DNA of 64,000 bases from Lepraria neglecta (lineage: Eukaryota > Ascomycota > Lecanoromycetes > Lecanorales > Stereocaulaceae), in assembly GCA_033220425.1 (NCBI GenBank), contig CM065651.1:2666001-2730000 (forward strand), given 5' to 3'. Positions 9,973 to 19,312 of the stretch are shown here, piece after piece. A model generated the notes under the pieces. It ran no database searches, was not told the origin of the DNA, and saw nothing but the letters and a program-made list of their open reading frames with translations. The translations under genes and the position numbers were made by a program. Each line of letters begins with the position of its first letter. The stretch's first letter is position 1.

Positions 9973-10197
9973 ATACATCTCCTCCATCACGTCCTAGCGC
10001 TGGTCGCTTTCTTTTCCATCCTAGTAGTTGCCAGTCCACTCCCATACCCCGAGCAATATCCCCGATGCGCGGGACTCTCGCTCAAAAAGAACGTTCTCAA
10101 GTCCAGAAGCAAGGCCGGCGACGACATCAAGGACTTCTTTGATTCATTTGTCAAGCCTGCCTTTGAGAAGTGCCAGTACTCAAAGAAAGGATGTTAA
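9973..10197 (+). pseudogene. Small secreted protein family, copy 1, start codon lost
   Basis: The 75-codon frame (stop TAA 10195-10197) reads HLLHHVLALVAFFSILVV followed by ASPLPYPEQY, a typical secretion signal, then a short linker and DDIKDFFDSFVKPAFEKC with a final Cys (KKGC). It aligns codon by codon with the next copy, MHLLYTILPL, but the start position is ATA instead of ATG (9973-9975), a G-to-A change. No other in-frame ATG is suitable, so the copy is probably silent unless a non-AUG start works. No function is known to me. Confidence 0.6.
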
Positions 10198-10377
10198 AAA
10201 AGAGTAGCGAACAGCCTGTTGTTAGTTCCCATGACAAAGCTAAGGACAAAATCGTTGGCAAACAAACAGCATCCACGAGACCAAAAAGTCTCACTTTCCC
10301 CTCTACATACATCAATCTTACCCTGCCAGAGACCCATATCAATACTACGCAATACAACGTGAACAATTTTACCAGTC

Positions 10378-10611
10378 ATGCATCTCCTCTATACAATCTT
10401 GCCGCTGGCGGCAACCCTCGCAACTCTTACGACCGCCCATCCGGTAGTACGCCCAGAGCAATCCTCTTCATCCTCATTCGAGGTGCGCGGACTTGAACAT
10501 CTCGATCTTGAGTCTAGAGGCCTGGGCTCAACATTCAAAGCCCTTTTTGACGATTACATTAAGCCCGTCTTTGAGAAGTGCACGTACGAATCGAATAGTG
10601 CTTCTTGCTAG
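10378..10611 (+). CDS. Small secreted protein, tandem family copy 2 (77 aa)
   Basis: An N-terminal signal peptide (MHLLYTILPLAATLATLTTA, probably cut near AHP) is followed by a Ser-rich linker, the segment LESRGLGSTFKALF, then DDYIKPVFEKC and a terminal Cys (NSASC). The mature protein is about 57 residues with only two cysteines, both near the C-terminus, enough for one disulfide. Copies at 9973 and 11034 share the signal peptide style, an SR or PR site before the last 25-30 residues, and the KPxFEKC motif. That layout would fit a secreted propeptide releasing a short helical peptide, which is inference. I recognise no family; a candidate secreted effector or peptide signal. Intronless. Confidence 0.65.
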   Translation: MHLLYTILPLAATLATLTTAHPVVRPEQSSSSSFEVRGLEHLDLESRGLGSTFKALFDDYIKPVFEKCTYESNSASC

Positions 10612-10733
10612 GGTTGAGTAGTGCGGTGCTGGGCGTTTTTGGGCTGTTAGCTAAATAAACTTTAATACGGATGGATGCTTTTTATTTCTACTGTTCATAA
10701 CATTCAACCTAACCTATTCAAATACTGACATAG

Positions 10734-10892
10734 TCACTTCTCCCTACGGCAAATTCCAGCCAAATCCAGGATTGCGAGGCCAACAACTTCATTGTTGGTA
10801 AAGAACAACGTTGCTTCGAGTATAAAGCGCGCCAAGACTGCGTGGCCAATTCATCCATTATCAGTGAAAGGAAGAACATGCTTCGAGGATGA
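10734..10892 (+). other. Possible orphan 3' exon of a Cys-containing protein
   Basis: Behind a good splice acceptor (CCTAACC branch-like site, then ACATAG) lies a 53-codon frame ending TGA at 10890-10892. It reads SLLPTANSSQIQDCEANNF, then GKEQRCFEYKARQDC, with three cysteines. The frame is closed by the TAG of the acceptor, so it needs an upstream exon, which I cannot find. It may be the end of a small secreted gene whose start was lost. Confidence 0.25.
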
Positions 10893-11033
10893 AGTCATTG
10901 ATACACTATAGCATTAATGCACCTCATGCATATAGACATCCCCGTACCCTTTCAAGCTTTTCTCCTTTAATTTGGTACACCAAAAAATTCCCCACAACAT
11001 CACACCATCCTAAAATAGCGCCTTCCCCTAAAC

Positions 11034-11336
11034 ATGTGCCTCTCCCAATACCTTCTGCTGCTAGCGGCAGCCCCAGCCACCCTCACAACTGCCCATCCGC
11101 TAGTGCATGGCCCCGAAAACACAGCGCTGAAACCCAGGGGCTTTGGCTCAGACATAAAGGGCACGTTTGACAGTTTCATCAAACCTATTTTCGAGAAGTG
11201 CACAAGGGACAGAACAATGTTCCGGTTAGCTTCGTGTTTTAATAGCACTGGATTTTTTCGTGTTAGCTTATTAGTAATATATTCTTTTTCCGCGCAATGG
11301 GTGTCTTTCATTCTTCTGTTCATAGCATTTCTTTAG
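11034..11336 (+). CDS. Small secreted protein, tandem family copy 3, apparently extended
   Basis: The 100-codon frame begins with a signal peptide (MCLSQYLLLLAAAPATLTTA, then HPLVHGPEN), followed by LKPRGFGSDIKGTF and DSFIKPIFEKC. In the other copies the protein ends at a Cys shortly after this motif; here the frame passes LASC and goes on with a strongly hydrophobic tail of about 30 residues. TGTTTTAATAG at that point suggests one extra T turned TGT TAA into TGT TTT AAT. The original protein would then be about 70 aa. If translated as it stands, the hydrophobic tail could anchor the product in a membrane. Confidence 0.55.
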   Translation: MCLSQYLLLLAAAPATLTTAHPLVHGPENTALKPRGFGSDIKGTFDSFIKPIFEKCTRDRTMFRLASCFNSTGFFRVSLLVIYSFSAQWVSFILLFIAFL

Positions 11337-12481
11337 ATTTCTCTAATATACACTGAAGTATTTTTCTCCCAAAACATCCTCCTCCTCTAGTCTTTCGTTC
11401 ATCACTGGCATGTGGCTTTCGATTTTCGTAGCTTAGCCCTCCTCTTTCATGTCCATATCCATGTTTTCAAATTAGCCATTTTCCTCTTCGCCATCTAATT
11501 AATTATGAGGCAGAAGGTGTTGTTCATTCAGTTGATTAAAGAAGAAGAAGCTATTTATATGTAGAAGTTTCAAAGAAGACGGTGCTGACTAAGCAATTTC
11601 CAACACTCTATCTTGCTAATATTCGAGCTATGGACCATCACCGTGGCATCGCCTTCTACTGCTGCACCCTCCCGTCCTTGTAGGTATTCCAGGATACTTG
11701 AAAGTCCCTATCCTTAAAGAGGTCACTGGCAGGATGAGTAGAGCTATGTCATTAAATGCAACGTCTAGCTCGAAGTTGTCTTCAACGAATCCATGGAGCG
11801 GATTCAGATTGCGATGCGTTAATGCCAATCTCCGCCTGACAGGCATCTCGTACGCCTTTGACTCTGTATAGCAACAGTCGTTACATGGTAAAGCTCAATA
11901 TGATTCATGACCGGGTGGTCCGGGTGAGGTGTTTTTAGTAAATGGTTTCCATGAGAAGAGTATTCAAAGTTCGAAACTCCACGTTAGTATGAACTCCCAT
12001 GTTTCCAGCTCCCAGCATTTTATAAGCAGTAAGTAACTGACTCAGGGTGTAGGTGAAAAGCCCTGAGTGGAGCGTCACCGAGGTTCGCAAGTCCAGAACT
12101 CGTACTCCAGGAGATCTGCAATGGAGTGCAGATAAGCAGGTATTTGTAAGCAGGAAGAATAATCTCTAGAATGTAAGACCAGAGAACTGTCGGGCTTCGG
12201 ATAGGGAGACTTGTTGAGAAGACGGCTGAATATAAACTTTTATTGGCCAATTGGTTGAAAGTCATATTGGGTTTTTTTTGCAGGAGCCCAAGACATTGGC
12301 ACAAGAAATACGCACAAATAGCTGAAAACCACACTATTCCTCAGTATCCTACCCAGGTGAAGGCCCAGTCGTAGTATTCGGGTTGTCAGGGGGAGGAGTA
12401 GACTCGTTGGAAGGTTCTCACGAGTCACAACAGGCGGCTAATCTTGACCGCTTCTTCAAGGCTATTACTAAGTTTTAGTGG
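11337..12481. other. Intergenic, no supported gene
   Basis: AT-rich sequence with only short frames. A minus-strand frame at 11628-11846 contains NDIALLIL, which resembles the Asp region of trypsin-like proteases, but His and Ser regions are absent, so I do not call it. Confidence 0.4.
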
Positions 12482-12836
12482 AGAAACACAAAGTCGATGA
12501 TCGCGGAAAAATTGTGATACAAGCCTGATTTTGGTAAAGTCTAAGTATCACAAAGTTATAATTAAACTGAGGCAGAGAAGCGAAGTCGAAGAACGCAGAA
12601 AGATTATGACACAAGCCTAATTTTGGCGACGTCAAAGTCCCACAGCCTTATAATTAAAATGAGCCAGAGAAACCGTAGTTGAAAGATGCTGAGTGATCAT
12701 GACAAAAGCCTGATTTTGGCAATGTTGAAATCCCACAGAGTTATAATTATCTTGAGGGGAGGAAGATGAAGTCGAAACATGCAGAAAGGTTTTGATACGA
12801 TCCTAATTTTGGCAACGTCCAAGTCCCAAAGGTTCA
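12482..12836 (+). repeat. Tandem repeat, four units of about 91 bp
   Basis: Four successive units begin near 12482, 12576, 12667 and 12759. Each contains a GAAGTCGAA-like block, a segment close to ACAAGCCTGATTTTGGCAA, AAGTCCCACA and TTATAATTA. The last unit is shorter. Units differ by about 15-25%, so the array is old. It ends about 230 bp before the Fic gene start and could lie in its promoter region. Confidence 0.8.
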
Positions 12837-13066
12837 GAGAGTGTGGCACCGGACTGAAAGAAATCACATGCTAAAATTCACATTTTTAAAAACCATTCAA
12901 TAAAAATTAGCAAGCCACGTTGGGGGAATGGTCACTGAAAACTCATTTTCACATGCTTGACCAAAACTTGCTCAAAACTTCTCACAAGTCACACGTGAAT
13001 TCTCCCTTCATATTCATATTCATCTCCATCTCAAACATCTAGGTCTTCTCACCAAAGCATTTCGAC

Positions 13067-14374
13067 ATGGAGAACAAAGTACCAAATTCTCCTCCCAAGT
13101 CGCCAGTAAGGAGCCCAAGAGGGCACAAAAGGGCACCTATCCCAGATTTCGGCCAATTCGGGAAGAACAGTGCATTCAGCAATTTCGGAGGCTCATCCTC
13201 AGCGGCACCACCAGCAAGAGTAACATTCAGCTTTACTGGAATGGCATCGGCTTTACCAGCCTCAAGAAACAGATCACCTAGTCGACCTCTCAACAACATG
13301 GCCAACTGGAATTCCACGCTCTCCAAGTCTTTCTCGAAGAGTTGGGCCAACTGGAGTGTGGAGGAAGCTGGGAAGCTTGACATGAAGTTTACCATCAGGA
13401 TGAATGACAAGGTGATGCTTTACAGCAAGGAAAGCACGCCTGTCAAGCAGTTCGAGCAAGCGATGAGGCATATGGATGACATCCAAGGGATGAGGAAGAG
13501 AGCCTCGGAGACTGCAGCAAATGTGATTGCACAGTCCATCGAAGAGGACATGATACTTGTGATTTTTGGAAGCAATCACATTGAGAGAGCCGGAAAGAGG
13601 TTGGATGAGACTCAGAAGATTTGCGAGGCAATCTTCAGAGGCGAACATGTTGAAGAGAGACCAAGGAGCGAAGAGTACGAGAAGAGGCTGCGAGAATGGA
13701 TCAATTCGAAGCGAGATCCGAAGGAGTTCGAAGCGGATATGATCCGAAGCCGAAACGAGGTCATACAACATGCCAAAGCGCTCCAATTTATCACTCAAAA
13801 GGTGGTCACGGATGGTGAGCCAATCACCGAGAAGTTGTTGATAGAGACGCACAAGATTTTGATCCAAGGAGTGAACCATGCAAAATATGGTACGGCCTGG
13901 CAGGACTACGCTGGAAAATACCGTGGCGATGTGCGTGATCCCGAATCAAACGCAATGGGAGTAGAGGTTCACGCAGGAGGCACTAATTTTACACCGGTGA
14001 AGCGAGTACCTGACGCGATGAAAGGCCTCATCAAGGAATTCAACAAGGACATGGAACAAGCAGAGAAGGACGGGGCGCTTGATCCATATACCCTTGCAGC
14101 CAAGTACTCCGCGAGATTCGTCTGTATCCATCCTTTTTTTGATGGTAATGGACGACTCTGTCGCCTCCTGCTAAACGCAATCCTACTCAAATATGCAGGC
14201 ATTGTCGTGCCCATTGGGGAGCATGACGAAGAGCGGAAGGATTATCTGGATATCAAGAGGAGATATTCGCGGGATATGGAAGGCGAGGGCGAATTCGCGG
14301 CTATGGTGCTGAATCGGGCGACTTTGAGGCTCAAGAATATCAGTGACAAGGTGCGAGCTGCACTGAATCTCTAG
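13067..14374 (+). CDS. Fic-domain protein, probable AMP-transferase (435 aa)
   Basis: Fic proteins usually transfer AMP from ATP to Ser, Thr or Tyr of target proteins. The signature HPFFDGNGR is complete at residues 355-363 (catalytic His355, acidic Asp359, Arg363) with a second Arg at 366. The N-terminal 100 residues are Pro/Ser/Lys-rich and probably disordered (MENKVPNSPPKSPVRS). Residues 169-174 are SNHIER, close to the known inhibitory motif (S/T)xxxE(G/N), with Arg in the last place, so Glu173 could block ATP binding in cis. I see no signal peptide or transmembrane helix, so it is probably cytosolic or nuclear. The ATG follows a CT-rich leader. The gene has no intron, unlike most neighbours, and a tandem repeat lies upstream. 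The target is unknown. Confidence 0.9.
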   Translation: MENKVPNSPPKSPVRSPRGHKRAPIPDFGQFGKNSAFSNFGGSSSAAPPARVTFSFTGMASALPASRNRSPSRPLNNMANWNSTLSKSFSKSWANWSVEEAGKLDMKFTIRMNDKVMLYSKESTPVKQFEQAMRHMDDIQGMRKRASETAANVIAQSIEEDMILVIFGSNHIERAGKRLDETQKICEAIFRGEHVEERPRSEEYEKRLREWINSKRDPKEFEADMIRSRNEVIQHAKALQFITQKVVTDGEPITEKLLIETHKILIQGVNHAKYGTAWQDYAGKYRGDVRDPESNAMGVEVHAGGTNFTPVKRVPDAMKGLIKEFNKDMEQAEKDGALDPYTLAAKYSARFVCIHPFFDGNGRLCRLLLNAILLKYAGIVVPIGEHDEERKDYLDIKRRYSRDMEGEGEFAAMVLNRATLRLKNISDKVRAALNL

Positions 14375-14732
14375 GATGTGATAGCGGTGACACAAGTGGC
14401 GAAGAAAATGTACAATAGATAGAGAAAGTGGAATGAAACATCTTCAAAAGACACCAGTGCAACTCGGACGCGAGCGATGCTGTCAATGTCCGATTCGGTG
14501 GCTGCTGGGGGATAACGACCACTCTCATTACGTGTAACGAGACATAAAATTGTCAAGGTTTGAAAAACAGCGAGTCCGTCTTTGCTCAATTCTCATCGGT
14601 TGGAGGGAGAGCATCGACTTCTGCAGACGCTATTTCTAATGTATTGGCGAAATTAATCTGACTCAGGTCCGAATGTTTTGCGTCCAGTCCGGGCAGTGTA
14701 TCTCAGATCTTCAGCCAGATTAAGAGGCCATT

Positions 14733-15005
14733 CTAGTCTTGAACCATTGTCGTTGGCATCCAGCCTCCCGCCCGAACAAAGGGTGCTATTGGGGCCACGA
14801 TCTTTGCCAACGCCGGCTCGTCATTGGGCTTCTCACTGGGAGCATTCTCAGACAGATCTACGAACACAAGAATGTACGTCTCAATGGCTTCTTGGAGTGT
14901 ATGCATAGCGGAAGATGCAAAACATAGCCCGGATGAGCGAAAATCTTCCGCGAGCAGGCCATAAAGCGTTATCCGATTCACCGATGGCCTCAAACGACGG
15001 AGAAG
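14733..15005 (-). pseudogene. Histone-H3-like fold fragment
   Basis: The minus frame reads LLRRLRPSVNRITLYGLLAE, DFRSSGLCFASSAMHTLQE and AIETYILVFVDLSE. This aligns with the histone fold of H3 (LLIRKLPFQRLVREIAQDF, then F.SSA...LQE..E.Y....ED): Leu-Leu, Ala-x-Asp-Phe, Phe-x-Ser-Ser-Ala, Leu-Gln-Glu and Glu-x-Tyr match in order. The rest (ENAPSEKPNDEPALAKI) no longer resembles the H3 C-terminus. The open frame begins right after a TAA and has no ATG; its basic N-terminal tail is missing or lies in an unrecognised exon. I think it is a degenerate H3-variant copy. Chance similarity cannot be excluded without a profile search. Confidence 0.4.
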
Positions 15006-15231
15006 TTAGCACGAGACTGATGATGTTCATGCTCATCTCCTCCTCTTGTGACGAGCTAATGGCCAGAACGCGCACCCTGTCCTACTTTCTCCTTTTCTTA
15101 ATGGCTTTGGAAGCTCGAAATGAGCTGCAAATAGAGCAATGAAGCTCAAGATAGAGCTATGCAGTGCTAATCTGGGGCTCCAAGAGTGGTGGCAATGGTC
15201 AGAACGCGCACTCTGTCCCATTTCCTCCTTC

Positions 15232-15651
15232 TCAGTATTGTCTCGAATTGGCCACGTGCTCCGTGTTAATGGTCAGTATGTTGATCGACTCCTGCTTGTA
15301 CCTTTCATTTTGGAGACAGTCCATGAGAGCGCTAACTGTATGAGCTTCTGCCTCGTTGCCTTTGCGAGTAAGTAAAGCATTCAGCATCATCCAACCAATA
15401 CTCAAATTTCCATGCCTCGCTTTGTCAAAGTTCTGGCGTCCTCTGGAACGTTCGATTCGATACCTTGAGGCACACAAGACACCAGTAGCAGCTTGCTTTC
15501 GAGCACCCGACTGCAATGGGAGTTTGCTCTGTCCTGACACCCGATAATAGGCCCGGATGAGATCAGTGGTGAGGTTTTCCAGATACTCGATCAGGAGTTT
15601 CTCTAACAGAGCCGGCAAAGAGAGGAAGGTGTGAAGCTGTCCTACTTTCAT
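15232..15651 (-). CDS. Hypothetical protein fragment, 139 codons
   Basis: This open frame, MKVGQLHTFLSLPALLEKLL then IEYLENLTTDL, looks protein-like but I do not recognise it. Downstream on the same strand a word repeats about 135 bp apart: RRRKWDRVRVLTIATT (about 15190-15240) and KKRRK, stop, DRVRVLAISSS (about 15055-15105). So an exon-sized segment was duplicated and one copy acquired TGG to TAG. It could be the front part of the same decayed gene as the H3-like piece. Limits are uncertain. Confidence 0.3.
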   Translation of the reverse strand: MKVGQLHTFLSLPALLEKLLIEYLENLTTDLIRAYYRVSGQSKLPLQSGARKQAATGVLCASRYRIERSRGRQNFDKARHGNLSIGWMMLNALLTRKGNEAEAHTVSALMDCLQNERYKQESINILTINTEHVANSRQY

Positions 15652-15868
15652 AGGTTTGTTTGTTCACAAGTTGCGCTTCATTGGGTGCTGAGCGAAACGT
15701 CAACTCACAGCGGGCTTCGAGGAAAAACCTGTCAATATTCATAGACTGCACACCAAGGACTCGACGCTGCTGAACAGACGAATCAAGTCCTTGTGGCAGA
15801 TCGCAAATGATTTGGAGTAAAAGTTAGGATAGCGCATCGAAGCAGTCCAGTTGGAGATGTTCTCCGTG

Positions 15869-16442
15869 TTAGATTAACGAGATGTGTGTGGGCATCATTG
15901 GGAAATGTCGGTTCATGTAGCGAAGCCCACTGGTATCGATTAAAGTCCCGGTACCGTAACCATAATGAGTAACCCTGATGTTGACCCTCTTCAACTTCCT
16001 CAGGTTAATCAAATTTCGCAAGCAGTGGATAGGGTAGACATCGTCTATCATGCCTATCTCCATGCTTAGTCTCGTCACGGCGTGTGACTCAAATGTGATG
16101 AGATGCTCTAAGTTTGATCCGCTGGATTTGAGATGGCTATAGAAACGGTAATGTTGGCGGTATACCATTGGTCAACAGTACATGGTAGGATTATTTCCCG
16201 GTATAGCCCTAGAACTAATATCTCGTAAAAGTCCTTATTGACAAGGCAGAGTGCTTTTAGGTTAGACGGCTTGTGACCTGGGAGACGCACATGCCTAATA
16301 TCCTTCTGGACATACTGATTGTCAATACTGCTAGTTCTGCTCTGAATGACGTGCTGGACGGGAAGAATCCCGCACCCGCCCCCATTACCGGTGAACGAAC
16401 AAGGTGAGAATCTTTTCGTGGGAAGAATATCAAGCTGTGCAA
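15869..16442 (-). pseudogene. F-box/LRR-like gene, truncated paralog
   Basis: The fragments match the larger F-box gene just upstream on the same strand (16983-19020). HKPSNLKALCLVNKDFYEIL corresponds to its KPSDLKTHCLVNKDMCEL, and MEIGMIDDVYPIHCLRNLI corresponds to MIIGMVDDAYPSHSLRPFI. RYMNRHFPMMPTHISLI then stops, where the paralog continues for more than 250 residues. The central part is missing. It is probably a partial tandem duplicate. Confidence 0.6.
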
Positions 16443-16982
16443 GCCTAATATGATATAGAAGGAATATGCAAATCCTCCAGTATGCGGCGTCGCTCAGTCC
16501 ATCTGTGCTGGCAAGAAGAGGCTGTAAAAAACCACATCTCAGACAGCTGTCGGATGGCTATCTATTGCCAGGCGCGATTCACATGACAGACAACTGCAAG
16601 TGCCTGGGATCCTAATGTCCTGGCCATCTGGAGGTAGGTCATCTCCCGCGAAGTCCCAGTCAACCCTGCTCATGATGACGCTTTGTGAAGCGTTTGATCT
16701 ATTTGTATGTATATAAGAATAGCTGTGATGGATTATGAGCGAGGAAAGTTAGATACGAATGTGTAAAATCGATGGCAATTTTCCGATTTGGGCATACGCT
16801 AAATTATGAGGAAGATAGTCCGAATCATGCTCGTAAAGATGAGGGGGTTTGCTGAGGTGAATATGATTCAGGCTAAAATTGCCCAATAGTGATCCAGTTG
16901 CCACACCTTTCATTGTGGAGCCCTGTAGCAGTTCGAGTGGCTAGCATGTGGCAATTGTGAAGATTGGTCTACTCAGTGGCCA

Positions 16983-19020
16983 TCATATATGGAATCCGGC
17001 CGCTGACTGAGATCTTTCGTGAAGTCTGCGTACTTCGCAAAAGCATTGTTGATGGGGACGGCCACCGTCTTCCCTCGATGAAGTCTCTGTTGTCGAGCCA
17101 ATGCTGGGTATTCTGGCCAGTCCAGGGACCACAATGCCAATGATCTGTTGGCCGCCGTGTGCGGTTGACAGTCCACGAGCATACAGCTTGCGTTTTGGGT
17201 GCGAATAGTCCATGTTGGCGATGTCCTCCCAGTGCTTGCCGAACGCAAGCAACGACAACTTGGATGATGGGCTGGTTGCGACGAAGATTTCGTGCGCAGA
17301 GGTGAGGTCTTCACATGGCTGTGATTTGAGGTCACATTGCCTAAAGTAATGACCATTCCCGTAATATGCCACGACATCTTCTTCCGACGTTATTGGCTTG
17401 TGTAGGATGTTCAGTGTTGCCAGGCTAGGAAGCCACGTCAGGATTTCCTAAGATTGTCAGCGGCGAAAATTGACTTGGACTATTGGTTATATATTTGAAC
17501 TCGCGCTGTAGAATGGAACTACGTTCTCCCACGCCGTTGACAACGCCAAACATCGCAATTCTTGGCATTGCCTTGCCGCATCCTTGCAGACACTGTCCAT
17601 GGGATCCTCACCAATGTAGTGGACGAGCAGGGACCTTAATTTCTATGCATGTGAAGTGATTACGGGGGCAAGCTGCTTGTGGATTAAGGCGTCCTGAGCA
17701 GGACTGCTTAAGTCGACTGTGAGCGAGTTGAGGCTCTGGAAATTGTAGATAAACTTGATCAACTCTTCCATGGGTACAGGCTCGAAGTCTTCCTCGTCTT
17801 CGTCACGCAAATGATAATTCAGTATTCGAGAATAAAGATCGCTGTAGCGGAATGTAAAGTGCTTGAGCCTTGGCTCTTCGTATCCGGCCAATGTCTCGCC
17901 AGTGTTTTGACATTCATGCAATTCGAGGTGAGATAGTACATCGAACCTGTCCAGCTGGAAATTTTCTGGATTGGGGAGGGTGATATACGACAGAGAGATG
18001 TGGGTGAGCGTCCTTGGAAAGTGTCGATTCATGTAGCGATGCCTGTTAGTATCTAATTCAGTCCCATTGTAGATCCCGTACTCGACTCCTAAGGTTGAAC
18101 TTTTTTATCTTCTTGAACTCGATGAAGGGTCGTAGGGAGTGGCTTGGGTAGGCGTCGTCAACCATGCCTATTATCATACTAAGTTCGCTGACAGAAAATA
18201 GTGGGTGCCCTGGAGTTCGATATGGTGTCATTTCTTCGAGAATTCCGTGAAGAACATGCGCTCCCAAGAAGAAATTGAGCTTGGTAAGCGACATTTTCGT
18301 CATCCAGAGATCTTGGAACCTGCTCAATTCAGGGAGAGCTTGCCCGGCCCATTCGAATTTTACGAAAGAATCTGCGACAAGTCGGGATGCTATTAGAGTT
18401 CTCAAGTCGGTAATGCTCTTTTGAGGTAGGTATTAGAGCCATCGTGAGTGAAAAAGTGTCCCAAATAAAGCTCTGAGGCTCCTAATGCTGACTCAACGTG
18501 GTAGTACTTGGACTGTTAAATACGTACGCAATCTACCAATCTTCGCAAATGGTTCGCCGATCCCTGGGAAAAGGCTGTTTTCAACAGTGATGGAGCGCAC
18601 GTGCTTGAGATATCGCCGGATAGATTGAGCATCGTTGTTGCCCGTTCTGGCTTCAATAGCGTGCTAGACAGGAAGAATTCCTGTACTCCAGTCCATATGT
18701 GCTAGGCCGGATGCGTTAAAATGGAATTGCATGGGGCTTTCCCAGGGTGATTCATACCTGTACGCAGTAGATTACGCTGCACAACCAAGTGTCGATACAG
18801 CTCTGGAACCACCAACTCGCACATATCTTTATTCACCAGACAGTGGGTTTTCAGGTCCGATGGTTTGGTGACCTAGAAGCACAACCATGAGTAAACATGG
18901 CAGGCAACAGTGCTTTGCAAGCACTCGATGGAGACTTTGGGACACTCACCCAGCTCAGAATCTTCAATCTCATCTCTGTGGGGAGTTTGGTTTCTCATCT
19001 ACAACGCTCATCTGGAGCCA
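16983..19020 (-). CDS. F-box/LRR-like protein, probably damaged at the start
   Basis: Such proteins usually recruit substrates to SCF ubiquitin ligases. The N-terminal F-box-like text is LPTEMRLKILSW (about 18985-18945), a donor GTGAGT, then KPSDLKTHCLVNKDMCEL after an acceptor near 18875. Later exons give IRRYLKHVRSITVENSLFPG, MIIGMVDDAYPSHSLRPFIE, MNRHFPRTLTHISLSYITLP, FDVLSHLELHECQNTGETL and, in the last exon, EILTWLPSLATLNILHKPIT. Leu-rich segments suggest a degenerate LRR array. The frame before LPTEM is closed by TGA, so the start is either the ATG at 18973 or has been shifted. The last 30 codons also look frameshifted. Exon borders inside are approximate. Confidence 0.55.
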
Positions 19021-19312
19021 TGACTGTGGCTTTGCTAGATTGGAACGAGTTGCGGCGACAGCAAAGGTGATCCAGATAGAGTTATATAGTACTGGTTCCG
19101 GTGATGGATGGAGTTGGAGTGGTGTAAGAGTTATGTGGACAAGAACCGATGTTGATCTTGCTTCACAAACATAGGTAGACAACAGCGGACATCTCTACCC
19201 AGCCGGGCTTTAGCCTTAGCAGGGACACACTCCATGATTGCCAATATGCATTATGTAAATAGGTACACAACAACCAGCCTATATGCAATTCCTTAGGGTC
19301 CACCCAAACCAT

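Noticed and set aside
11628-11846. Minus frame with NDIALLIL resembling the Asp region of trypsin-like proteases
   Set aside because: Only 72 codons, no His or Ser signature nearby, so too weak to name.
13274-13879. 201-codon open frame antisense to the Fic gene
   Set aside because: It lies wholly inside the Fic coding sequence on the other strand, with no domain and no independent start context; a shadow of codon bias.
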